From assembly GCA_946811185.2 (NCBI GenBank), contig OX328105.1, positions 51,708,845 to 51,772,844 of the forward strand: a stretch of 64,000 nt of DNA, written 5' to 3'. The stretch comes from Hippopus hippopus (taxonomy: Eukaryota > Mollusca > Bivalvia > Cardiida > Cardiidae). Below the pieces are notes generated by a model. That model did not search any database, was not told the origin of the DNA, and saw nothing but the letters and a program-made list of their open reading frames with translations. Positions 43,805 through 54,100 of the stretch are shown in pieces; the first letter of the stretch is position 1, and each line of letters opens with the position of its first letter. A program made the position numbers and the translations under genes.

Positions 43805-44015
43805 CTTAACCCTTAAACTGCTAAGCACGACTCATTGACCTTTTGCGGACAGTGTAGATCAAGATCAGACTGCACAGAACGTGCAGTCTGATCTTGGATC
43901 TACACTTTCCGATACGGAGATATCTTTCCGCAAAAATACCTTTGAAATACCAAAATTTGGGTTTTTAGGGTCGGGTTGAAAATTTTATTTCAGATATTTA
44001 GCAGGATAAGAGTTA
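43805..44015 (+). mobile_element. Family A MITE, full length
   Basis: TTAACCCTTAAACTGCTAAG to GGATAAGAGTTAAA. The hairpin at 43857-43905 is perfect, one of the best copies. Confidence 0.85.
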
Positions 44016-44239
44016 AAGAATAATTAAAAAGAAACCCCTTCAGAGAATAAGGTAATAAATCTGACAACCCTGGGACTTAAGAAAATAAGGAATTTAAAGG
44101 AGGACCTAAGTGATGGCATTTCTGTGACAGGTGCACGCCGATATGGGTCTCTTGCATCTATCACTACTCTGGATTATAATTTCAGGTTTTTATTCATTTT
44201 GTTGTACTTTTTTGTTTCGTTATTTCTACTTTAACTCCA

Positions 44240-44735
44240 GACGACAAATTCCAAGGTTTTCCAATTTGAAAGGATCTGCAGACGACAAATTTGAAAGTTG
44301 TAAAAAGGAGCTGAAGTATTTTGACAGACAAGAAAACATTGTGGGAATAGGAGTAAATGCTGGTTATCGGTATTTTCTCCTGTTACCGCAATGTTTTCGA
44401 AAGCTTTATTTCTCAGGGTCGAGAAAAGTCGGAATTGTGTGGTAAAAGGTTAACTCTTTAGCAGACGACAAAATTTCAAACTTGTCCAATTTGAAAGCAC
44501 TACCAGATGACAAATTGAATGTGGCTCAAATGAGGGAAATGGTCGATGAAAGGGTAGAAAATATTGTAAGAAAAGAAAAGAATTTTGCCACGATATTTCC
44601 TCTAGGCAAATTTTTTAAAGGTTGTTAAAAATCAGGCTGGTGTGATAAAGTAAACTCTCCTCTAAATCGTCAAACTTTTGGACTTGTCCAAATCCATAGC
44701 ATTTGCAACTGACGAATAAAATGTGGCTCATATAG
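44240..44735 (+). mobile_element. Three family B MITEs in a row
   Basis: Copies at about 44240-44455 (hairpin mismatched at GGTTATCGGTATT), 44450-44660 (shortened hairpin) and 44650-44735 (left end only). Right and left ends are fused, as in the 20419-21640 cluster. Confidence 0.75.
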
Positions 44736-45198
44736 TGTTTTATCACATGAAACCTCCCCCGGCAGTGTATTAAACCTATGACTTATTTTTGATAATACAC
44801 TAGTGTATTATCGTTTCTTGGGTCCCGGTTCTGATAAATGTTCAGTCATGAGGGCATGAATCCAGTGAAACCAAACACAGCATGCGCGGGAATTTGTACT
44901 GCTAGGCCGTTTCATGGAAAAAATGACGTCACTGTTGCGAAGACGTATACGCATGTTTGATAAAAACTAAGAAATGCAGCGAAAGTCTCTTTAAACTAAT
45001 ATTATTGCGGAAATAGGTGGACTTAACCCCTCTATAAACTATTTCATTCTTCTTTCGGTGTAAATGTCGAAGAACTATCTTCTTGTGTAGATACACATTT
45101 AAAACCAAACTGCAACTGTAAACGTGGACCCGTGAACGGTATAGAGGCTAAAGGTGATGATGCAGGATATATTTCTGCCTCTCATTCGTTTTATGTGA
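44736..45198. other. No gene; small palindrome near 44765-44812
   Basis: AGTGTATTA / TAATACACT pairs weakly at 44765-44812. The rest is unassigned. Confidence 0.35.
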
Positions 45199-45354
45199 TA
45201 AATAGAATCTCACATTCGTGATTATGTATTATTATTTTCATCAAACTCGTTGACTAAAATGTATTTGACGCTCGCCAAGGCTCGCGTCATACAATTTTAG
45301 TCAACTCGTTTGATATAAATAATAATACATAAACACTCATGTAAGATCCTCTAT
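45199..45354. mobile_element. Foldback palindrome
   Basis: Left end AAATAGAATCTCACATTCG, right end CATGTAAGATCCTCTAT; tip GACGCTCGCCAAGGCTCGCG; arms include TGATTATGTATTATTATT. Confidence 0.8.
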
Positions 45355-45409
45355 ATATGTCCTTGATAGGCTAATAATTTTCGTTGGATTAGGAAAAAAA
45401 TGTTGCTTA

Positions 45410-45655
45410 CAGTGTTTTCAAAAAGTTTATCTTCTGAGCATTAAAACCATTGAACACTTTACGACACATTCCCCAGCTTTGACAACTCTGAAAGAGTAGG
45501 CTTTTGAAAACTTTTTCGGAAAGGGAGAAAATGTTACCTACAATGTTTTCTATCCTGTCAAAGACAGAAGTCATAATTACAGCTTTATCCAATGTGTTGT
45601 GTGCAAATGCTTATAATTTGGTTCCGTCAAAATTTTTGTGGTCTGGTAAAGTTTT
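45410..45655 (-). mobile_element. Family B MITE, decayed, reverse
   Basis: The reversed left end GTCTGGTAAAGTTTTAAA is clear; hairpin AAAATGTTACCTACAATG is truncated. Confidence 0.65.
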
Positions 45656-45689
45656 AAAGTATTACGTTTGATTTGCTGCAGGGTTCGCT

Positions 45690-45935
45690 TGTTAGAATAC
45701 CAAGATTGGCTAATTTCTTTCTCGGAATCGATATTAGTAATTGCTACAGTATTCCTTTCTCTCTCACCGCTGATCACTATGCCAACGATGCTTATGTCGG
45801 AAATCAGCCACTGTGAGAAACAGTGTTGAAAGAAACTTTAGGGAAGCATTAGTAAATTAACTTGCCGCCGCTATATAACTTAAATACAGTGGAAAACGGC
45901 GTTAAAATAACATACAAACAAATAAATAAACGATC
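45690..45935 (+). mobile_element. SINE-1, 5'-truncated
   Basis: From ATTTCTTTCTCGGAATCG to AACGGCGTTAAAATAACATA, followed by an AAAT-rich tail. Confidence 0.7.
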
Positions 45936-46092
45936 AGACAAATTAATTCATATTTTCTAGTTTATCTTTAAAGATTGTTTTCCTCATTTCTTTTCTAACA
46001 AGCGTATTTTTTAAGGAAATAAAACTAATACATAATTATTAGAGAAAAATCTTATTACCGGTAACTTTCTTTCACAATCGATATGAAAATAA

Positions 46093-46355
46093 ATGGACTA
46101 TACTCCGTGAAAAGGAGGTTTAATACATCTGCAAAAAGTATCGACCCATGTCAGCCTTCGCAATCCGCGCAGGCTGACATATGTCGAAACTTTTGGCTTT
46201 TGGTCAATTTTCTGCATGTCCAAGGACCGTTTTACCTAATGGCTCAGTCAGCTGTTAGACAAAGCGGATTTCATGAATCCATAATTGTGTAAATGAACTG
46301 TTTGATATGATGCATCTAGCAGATGCATTAAACTCCCTTTTGCCAGAGCATGGCT
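46093..46355 (-). mobile_element. Family D MITE, reverse
   Basis: ACTATACTCCGTGAAAAGG to CCAGAGCATGGCT. Hairpin CATGTCAGCCTTCGCAATCC / GCGCAGGCTGACATATG. Confidence 0.75.
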
Positions 46356-46384
46356 AAAAATAAATCATATATCTTAAATGTCTG

Positions 46385-46450
46385 TACCAGAAGACAAAAT
46401 TTTAGAACGTTACACATTGAAACCATTTGTGGACGAAACAGAATAGAAGA
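46385..46450 (+). repeat. Family B left-end fragment
   Basis: CAGAAGACAAAATTTTAG followed by ATTTGTGGACGAAACAG. Confidence 0.5.
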
Positions 46451-46468
46451 GAACATAACAATGTTTAT

Positions 46469-46823
46469 TATATTCCTATCAGTGAATTACTGGAATTTCA
46501 CATTAAATGAAATCACTAGTGATGATAATTATGGTATCATCACTAGTGACGATATAGTTTTAGAATGTTTGCCGGAACTACTTTTTTCCTATATTCTCAT
46601 ATTGTACCATTCTTGATAATTATTAGAATAAAAAAGGGTGAATGAGGAATAAAATAAATAGGATAATCAACTGGTTGTGTGTGATATTAAAAATCTGTCA
46701 CTCGAATGGGGTTTGATGCGGTTAAAAACTCTTTCTTTGGACTCGTTTTTGTTATCAACCGCATCACATCCAAATCTAGTGACAGATTTTTAATATAACA
46801 CACAACCAGTTGATTATCCTCTA
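46469..46823 (+). mobile_element. Family M element, 355 bp
   Basis: Begins TATATTCCTATCAGTG and ends GATTATCCTCTA, flanked on both sides by TTTAT (46464-46468 and 46824-46828). It contains a small palindrome (CACTAGTGATGATAATTATG) and a large one at about 46660-46820 with arms GTCACTCGAATGGGG-like. Confidence 0.85.
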
Positions 46824-46863
46824 TTTATTTGACGTAAGCTTTAGGATGGTATAATGATTAGAT

Positions 46864-47110
46864 ATGAGCCATGCTCTTCGAAAAGGGGGTTTAATGCTTC
46901 TACAAAAAGTATCGACCCATGTCATCCTGTGCAGACCGCGCGGGCTGACATGAATCGAAACTCTGCTCGTTATAAATCTTCTGCATGTCCAAGGACCATT
47001 CTACCTTATCATTGAGTAGGTTGTTAGACGAAATGAATTCTACGGCTTCCCTATTATGTAATGACTTGCTCGGTATATTATGCATCATGGAGATTGATTA
47101 AACCACAGGC
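46864..47110 (-). mobile_element. Family D MITE, reverse
   Basis: GAGCCATGCTCTTCGAAAAG; hairpin CATGTCATCCTGTGCAGACC / GCGGGCTGACATG mismatched. The right end is eroded near GATTAAACCACAGG. Confidence 0.7.
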
Positions 47111-47489
47111 CTCTGAAACTCCATCGGTCTATCAAGCGATAACGAAATATTTATTATCGGACACCCTTACTATAAATAGCACATGGCGATTCCCTCTTTA
47201 TCGTATATGGTAAGACAAGGTGTGCAGCGAAATCAAAGTACCAGTAAAGATGGGTTCATAGAAATGTTTTCTTCTATACCCTGACCTTCAAAAGTTCCAA
47301 ATATCTCTTGCCATTGTCTTTTGCCTTGCCTTGTCTTTTTATAATGATACCTTTTTACGGTGTGAGCTTGTAACAACGTTAGCCACGCGATTTTTTGTTA
47401 ATATGTTTATAATTCAATATTAGTTTTTTTCATGAGCATTGGCGAGTTCTGATTGGCTGAAAATTTTTTTTCATCGTTGTCTGCGTATG
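47111..47489. other. No recognisable feature
   Basis: Unassigned sequence. Confidence 0.35.
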
Positions 47490-47815
47490 TCATATTCTTC
47501 GAAGATTCGACCTGTCTGCTATGACGCATCACCCATCCCCCGATACTTTGGAAAAGTAGGGCTTATACCGAAGCTATACCCAAGCCTGTAGGGACTTTTT
47601 TAATAAATGGCCGGTGCATAGGTTACCTGCTAGCTGAGCATAACTGAATGAATCGCACCAGATAGCGTTTTATTGAGTAAACGTTCATGTTATTTTGAAA
47701 TTCAAAGTAACGGTTGTCGTTTTGAAAAATTAGTCAGCTTCTGTACCCAGAATGCCCATATTAGATAGATGTGTATTTCTAGAATACCATCTAGCGGAAG
47801 ATAATGTTTTTTTCA
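47490..47815 (-). repeat. Inverted duplicate of 29990-30330
   Basis: Carries GATTCGACCTGTCTGCTATG and TAAATGGCCGGTGCATAGGT. The two copies lie in opposite orientation about 17 kb apart. Confidence 0.75.
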
Positions 47816-48206
47816 TAGCTCCATGAAAAAAAAAATAAGCAGTGCCGGAACTACTTTTGCAGTCAAACTAATGTAAACAAACATGTATACGAGATTCCAT
47901 AATGTTTTTCTGTCTGATTTTATATCCAGTCCGAATTTCAAATTGCTAGCTAATTTTTTTTTCTCTGAACATTGAAAAAAATATCCAACAGTAAGTTCAT
48001 TGTCACTTTGCTGGGTCCTAAAAAACTTTTTTTCAACTTACTTCTAGAATATTGAATTTCTAATAATAAATCTACTAAATTTGCCAATGTTCAATACTAT
48101 GATGACATCATGAATAACGTCATTATTACGCCATAAACGAGCAGATTTACCGCGCTATGAACTATCAATGAAATGGACATTAAATAAATACGCAATATTG
48201 GATTTA
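47816..48206. other. No recognisable feature
   Basis: AT-rich; no assigned repeat. Confidence 0.35.
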
Positions 48207-48212
48207 CAAATA
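48207..48212 (+). other. Target-site duplication CAAATA (left)
   Basis: Repeated exactly at 48849-48854, directly outside the foldback element. Confidence 0.8.
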
Positions 48213-48848
48213 TACGGTGGCACAAAAGTGACATGGAAGATATATTTTATACTACGTGCGCACGCAGTAGCTAATACGTGCGCACGTATTAGTTATTACG
48301 TGCGCACGCAGTAGCTAATACGTGCGCACGTAATAAGTAATACGTGCGCACGCAGTAGTATTACGTGCGCACGCAGTAGCTAATACGTGCGCACGTAATA
48401 ACTAATACGTGCGCACGTAATAGCTACTGAGTGCGCACGCAGTAGCTAATACGTGCGCACGTATTACATATTACGTGCGCACGTAATAATCCACCGATCA
48501 GAATCATGAACGGAAGCCATTGTTTCAAGATGGAAGTGGAAGATAGACATTATTACGTGCACACGTAATAGTTATTACGTGCGCACGTATTAGTTAATAC
48601 GTGCGCACGTATTAGCTACTGCGTGCGCACGTACTAGCTACTGCGTGCGCACGTAATAACTATTACGTGCGCACGTATTAGCTAATACGTGCGCACGCAA
48701 TAGTATTACGTGCGCACGTATTAGTTATTACGTGCGCACGTATTAGCTACTGCGTGCGCACGTATTACTTATTACGTGAGCACGTATTAGCTACTGCGTG
48801 CGCACGTAGTATAAAATATATCTTCCATGTCACTTTTGTGCCACCGTA
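48213..48848. mobile_element. Foldback element built of 23 Z-DNA-prone palindromes
   Basis: Ends TACGGTGGCACAAAAGTGAC and its exact complement define about 40-bp unique termini, with CAAATA duplicated outside. Between them, 11 (left, 48254-48490) and 12 (right, 48551-48811) copies of TACGTGCGCACGTA or the variant CTGCGTGCGCACG sit at a 22-bp spacing. A 60-bp unique spacer (48491-48550) lies in the middle. Each core is itself a palindrome of alternating purine and pyrimidine, so the element can fold at two scales. It has no protein. Core variants (ACGTG, GCGTG) resemble bHLH-PAS binding cores; that is an inference from short motifs only. Confidence 0.88.
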
Positions 48849-48912
48849 CAAATAAGAGAGTAATTAGTATTATTTAAGTGCATATTTGTTGTCTGTGATA
48901 TTGAATTATAAA

Positions 48913-49064
48913 GAATGAAGAGAATTTATTTTGTTTTCATGGAGGTATGAAAACAAAAAAAACTTAATCACACTTTTGTATGAAACCGCTTCGCGGTTTC
49001 ATACAGTGTGATTAGGTTTTTTTTTCATACCTCCATGAAAACAAAAAAAAAATATCTTCATTCC
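48913..49064. mobile_element. Foldback palindrome
   Basis: Arms TTTTCATGGAGGTATGAAAA and TTTTTCATACCTCCATGAAA, inner arm CTTAATCACAC. Tip GAAACCGCTTCGCGGTTTC is a perfect hairpin. It starts 59 bp after the 22-bp-palindrome element. Confidence 0.85.
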
Positions 49065-49192
49065 TTAAATGATTTGAACAAGTCAGAAAAGCAAACCGGT
49101 TTATTATCAAATATGTTATCAATGAAATGGATAAATTTTCAGTTAGTGAAAGGTATTGATATATGGAGGGAAGACTAGATTTGATATTACGA

Positions 49193-49432
49193 ACCATGCT
49201 CTGTGAAAAGGGGGCTTGATGCATTTTGCGAAAAGTATCGACTCATGTCAGCCTGCGCAGTCCGCGCAGGCTGACATGAGCCGAAACTTTTCGCTATCTT
49301 TAAATTTTCTGCATACCAAAGGATCATTCTACCTCATGTTTTATGAATCCACAATTATGCGATGGCTTGCTTGGTGTCATGCATCACGGAGATGCATTAA
49401 GTCCCACTTTTTACAGAGGACGACTCATATTA
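49193..49432 (-). mobile_element. Family D MITE, reverse
   Basis: GAACCATGCTCTGTG to GAGGACGACTC. Hairpin at 49242-49283 is perfect (GTCAGCCTGCGCAGTCCGCG). Confidence 0.8.
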
Positions 49433-49489
49433 ATTCAGTTTTAATTCATTTTCTAAGCGGAAGCAAAATACGACGAATAAAACTTGCCA

Positions 49490-49690
49490 CAAGTGATGAG
49501 ATTTGTCTTTATTCATTTTCTAAGCGGAAGACAAATAAAACTTGGCTTAATTAATGTGATTTTGTCTTTGAGAAGGGTAGAAAACTTTGTGGCAAATGGA
49601 AAACTGGTTACCAGTATGTTTTTTCCCCACAATGTTTTCAAAAGTATTCTTTCTCAGGATCGTTAAAACTCGGAATTTGTTGCATAAATA
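49490..49690 (+). mobile_element. Family B MITE with short internal duplication
   Basis: TTTATTCATTTTCTAAGCGG occurs twice just before it. Hairpin ACTGGTTACCAGT is shortened; right end GTTGCATAAA is lost. Confidence 0.6.
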
Positions 49691-50212
49691 GAGGATATTT
49701 TTTTGTGAAAGATCGAAATTTATTCATCGAGTGAACATCATCGGAAATTTTTTTCAAGAGTGGGGCAGCCACGAGTGAAAATGTTACCGACGATGTTCGC
49801 GGGATGAAATAAATGTCGATCTTTCACCGAAAAAAAAACACCAAATATTATATTCATTTCATGCTTATTACCCCCTATTTTTTTTGCTGGGACTTTTGTC
49901 AAAATCCAGTGCAGTTGTTTTTTAGTAATTCCCCGTAGCGAACACCCTCTACATTAGAACGCATTACAATATTACGTAAAGCGCGAGAAATGTAGGGTAA
50001 ATGCACGAAAATTACATCATATTTCCTTCTGGTTGAATGGCACACGCTGTCTACCTAGGTAACTTGTGCGTGGGAACTACTGTTTCTGCCTTCAATTGAA
50101 GAGTTAGAAAATATGAAATTGGTATTTTTCACCAATCGTAAACATGAAATGTCAAATCATAATCCACCATTATTTTTCTATAAACTACTGAAAAGCATGA
50201 AATAAAGGGTAA
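49682..50212 (+). mobile_element. Family E MITE, copy 5
   Basis: AAATAGAGGATATTTTTTTG to CTGAAAAGCATGAAATAAAG. Hairpin tip GAGTGGGGCAGCCACGAGTG; tail with CATTACAATATTACGTAAAG. Confidence 0.8.
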
Positions 50213-50354
50213 ATATTTAACGGAAAGCAAGGAAAATTAACTACATGTATTGGAAATAAAATAAGATGATTAATCAGGCGTACTTGATGACAGGTATTTT
50301 GATTTTTTATCATTGCACCTCCACGCTCTAATGACATCAAGAAAGTCTTTTTGG

Positions 50355-50560
50355 CCTTTTACCACACAATCCATCGTTCAAACGACCCTGGACAAGACGT
50401 TCTTTGAAAACATGAGGGAAATGGAGAAAATGCTGGTTACCAACATTTACAGACGGCAATTCAAACAACAAGGAGAGAAACATTGAAGGTTACCAGCATT
50501 TCTCCCTTTCGAAAACATAGTTTTCAAAAGCTCTCTATCTCTTGGTCGTTAAAACTCTTG
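50355..50560 (-). mobile_element. Family B MITE, rearranged
   Basis: Contains a reversed right end (TTTTACCACACAATCC), one hairpin arm, then GACGGCAATTCAAACAAC and a second arm (GGTTACCAGCATTTCTCC), as if two copies had recombined. Confidence 0.6.
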
Positions 50561-50570
50561 ATTTTTTTCT

Positions 50571-50784
50571 TCCCTTAGTCTGCTAATCGTGACTCACCGA
50601 CCTTTTGCGGACATTGTAGATCAAGATCAGACTGCACAGAACGTGCAGTCTGATCTTTGATCTACACTGTCCGATAAGGACAAATTTTTATTCACAAAAA
50701 ATGATCTTCGAAGTAGCAAAATTTGGGTTTTTACTATCCGCTCTAAAGTTTCATTTCACTTATTTAGCAGGATAAGGATTAAAA
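50571..50784 (+). mobile_element. Family A MITE just upstream of an Ig exon
   Basis: CCCTTAGTCTGCTAATCGTG to GGATAAGGATTAAAA. Hairpin at 50625-50668 is perfect. Its right end is about 33 bp from the splice acceptor at 50817. Confidence 0.8.
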
Positions 50785-50817
50785 GATTAAAAACTTATTT
50801 TTTTCTTTCTGTCACAG

Positions 50818-51120
50818 TATTCGTCAAACTTCTATTGGCACTAGACATCGCTGTACAAGTCGGGGACAATGTCACGTTGCCATGCAACGAGACCAACGGA
50901 CAGCACCCAAGCTGGAGAGGCCCTGGTATGAATGGATCGTCCTCTCTGTATACTTACTCGGGTGATCCCAACTTTTCCCCATATCTGCCACACGGAAGGT
51001 CATACAGGTTACAATGGGACGCAGGGGACAACAGAAGTTTGATTGTAACTAACGTAAGCCTGCTGGATAGCGGGACGTATACCTGTATGAACGATGAACC
51101 CATCGAGCTGTTAGTGAGAG
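50818..51120 (+). CDS. Ig gene exon 1 found: V-like Ig domain, GC donor
   Basis: Acceptor CTTTCTGTCACAG|. Encodes FVKLLLALDIAVQVGD (possibly the end of a signal peptide), then the Ig domain: Cys in VTLPCNETN, Trp in PSWRGPG, and DSGTYTCM. Five N-glycosylation sequons. The phase-1 end falls at AGAG|GCAAGT, a GC-type donor with otherwise ideal consensus; the GT alternative (TTA|GTGAGA) would break the phase pattern. Confidence 0.82.
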
Positions 51121-54100
51121 GCAAGTTTGTTGATTGTGTCACAGGCGCATAGTTTTTGACAACTTTTAGCTTCTGTTACATATATACTCGTATAAGGTGC
51201 CTAACTGTAATACCTGTATTGGAGTTTAGAGATATGGGAAAATCCCAATATGCTAAAAATACTTTTGACTAACCAGATTAAGTCCAAAATGCCATCTGAT
51301 AGGTCAAAACTACTCTTGGCATCACGCCATTATTTCAAGACATATTCCAAGTTCATTGACCAATCAGATTCTTTTGATATGTTCACTGCAGTATGAAAAC
51401 TTCCATCTCAATGTGAACAGAGAAAAAAACAAGTTGGCTTCTTTACAAAAGAAGCCAGGAGAGGTCAGCATCATTGTTTTCCAACAGTTTATTGGCTTTT
51501 AATTTCAAAATATTTTGGTACATGTAAACAAACAAGTAAAAAAGCCGCCGCGTAGAAACCTCATATGCTTTACATGACGGTCATTTGACCTTCTTGTTGC
51601 GTTTTCAAGTCGCATGATCTTGTCAAGCGGTCTTCTTTCTCTTTTTTAACGAAATTCTTCTTATTTTTTCTTCTCCTTAGATTTATTTGCTTAATGAAAA
51701 ATTACAATTATTTGAGAGGTAACTTGCAGCCATGGCAAATTAATATAACAAATATTTTCTGAAATTCGTTACATAAAAATAAACCACGTCTATTTCCTGT
51801 TTCGGTTTTTTGATTTCGCTTTATTTACAAAACCATGACGAAACAGACTGTGTATCAGTACAATTTCGCAAGAAAAATGGATTTAGACAGCAAATTCTGT
51901 GGCAGTCTGCCTTTTAAACTCACCACTGTTGGAGAGGTCTGATGACCTCTCCAATTTACCCGGTTCCAATACTCCGACCGCTATTTCTCCCTTAACCTTT
52001 AGGCTGCTCAGCGCCACTCAAGGACGTTTTGCGGACAATGTAGATCAAGATCAGACTGCACAGAACGTATAGTCTAATCTTGGATCTACACTGTCCGATA
52101 GGGAGATGTTTTTCTCCAAAAATAACTTTAAAATAACAATATTTCGATTTTTACTATCGACTTGAAAATTTCATTTTAGTTATATAGCAGGTTAAATGTT
52201 AAGGTAGACTTGTTTCTTCCGTTTTATGTACCAGATTAAAAGTTAGTTATTGTAGAAGACGATAAAAGTCACAACTTTTTCCATTCAGTTTAGAAATTTG
52301 TGAAACAATATGACCAATTAACTCTGAATGCTGTTCGAGAGTTTATACAGTTTAAAAAGTTGCCCTATACGTATCATTATAAGGTTAAAGAAGGTGAACG
52401 TTGTCAAAAAAAATCGCCTGTGGATTGTGTTACGACAATCATAGTTTGATTTAACTTTGTAGCGAACGACTAAATTTTAGCAATTGCAGATTACAAATAA
52501 AATGGTTGAGATGATAGAGTTTGTCTGAAAAGGTAGAAATCACATGTGAAATCAAAACTTTTCTCCCTTAAGGTCCATAAAATCAGGGATTGTTTGGAAA
52601 AAGAGGATCACAATTTAGATTAATTTGAGCCGTGCTAAGGAAAACCCAGGTTGAATACAGCTCTGTGATGCCTTATACCAAACAAGTCATCACATGATTA
52701 TGGATACATAAAATCTTGTCTAACAACCGGTAGAATAATAGGTAGAATAGTCCTTGGACATGGAGAAAATTTACCAAAAGCAAAAGGTTTCAACACAGAT
52801 CAGCCTGCGCGGAATGCGCAGGCTGATCTGAGTTGATACTTTTCGCAGACGCATTTGAGACCTTTCCACGGTTCATAGCTCATATATATATAGTAATAAT
52901 TGAAAAAAAAAAATGGAGAAAAAAATTTCCTTCGGTCACAGTAATTTTCATTCCATCCAAATTATACTGATTGGTCTGCTGCGAACTTGTAGAAAGAGGT
53001 AATCATGACATGTGTCAGTCTACAAATTTAAAAACTTGTTCATAACGAAATTATTTGCGGACGACAATTTTATATATAGATCAAACAATATGACAGGGTA
53101 GGAAGCAATGCTGGAAGAGGAGAACATCCTGTTAAGCAGCATTTTCTCCTTTTCCCGTAATGTTGAGGATACATAGAATTAGGCTTGGATTAAAGATTAA
53201 ATAAGTAAGATTATTTCATCTTTTTGCAGTATTATCTGAGCCAGAGATATCTAATGCAGAGCGGGATGAGACACATGTGTATACTATTCATGTAGGAGAA
53301 GACCAACTATTTAACCTAACGTGTTCCACATCGGAAAGCTACCCAGAACCCTTGCTGAAATGGTATAAATATGCCAACAAAACCAGACCCCTGACATCTA
53401 CAACGTCATTGAGTAACCTTGACGACGGGTTCGTTAGCGTGACAGAAACAGTGACCATGATGGCAACCAGGAACGAAGATGGTGCCGAGTATGTTTGTGA
53501 AGCAGCGTTCGATTCACCTAATCCGGTATCTAAAGCAGTAAAAGCGGTGCTTGACCTGATTTGTTAGTACCTTTTTATTTGATATTTTTGTAATATTAAC
53601 ATCAATTCTGATTGTTTCATGCTACAAAATCCATGTTGGGCAGCGTTTGCTCTTCCCACCCCCATCACATGTGTAGATCAGTGATACAGTAATGTTAGGC
53701 TTATCTTGTGAATACAAATAACGTGTTTCATTTTCAAAACACTTAGCGCTTATTAAAAAAAAAAATGCTTCATGCCACAAAAATGGGGTCGGGCATATTT
53801 GTGAAGCAACATCAGTTCATCCATTCCAGTGCCAAGATCAGTATATGGCCTGCAACACGAGAAAAGGAGCATTCGGACATTTGCGTAACGTGTCGTCTCG
53901 GATCAGCCTGCGCAGTCCGCGCAGGCTAATCCGAAACTACACTTTCCGTTTTTATGTAATTTTCTGTTTTTTGCAAGTCTACTGTAGCAAAAAATCTAAC
54001 GCAGTCGTAAAGTGCCGTCTCGGATTAGCCTGCGCGGACTGCGCAGGCTTATCCGAGACGACAATTTACACAAATGTCCGAATGCCCCCTTTCGCGTGCT

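Noticed and set aside
44765..44812. AGTGTATTA palindrome as an element
   Set aside because: Short and poorly paired, no second copy, no defined ends.
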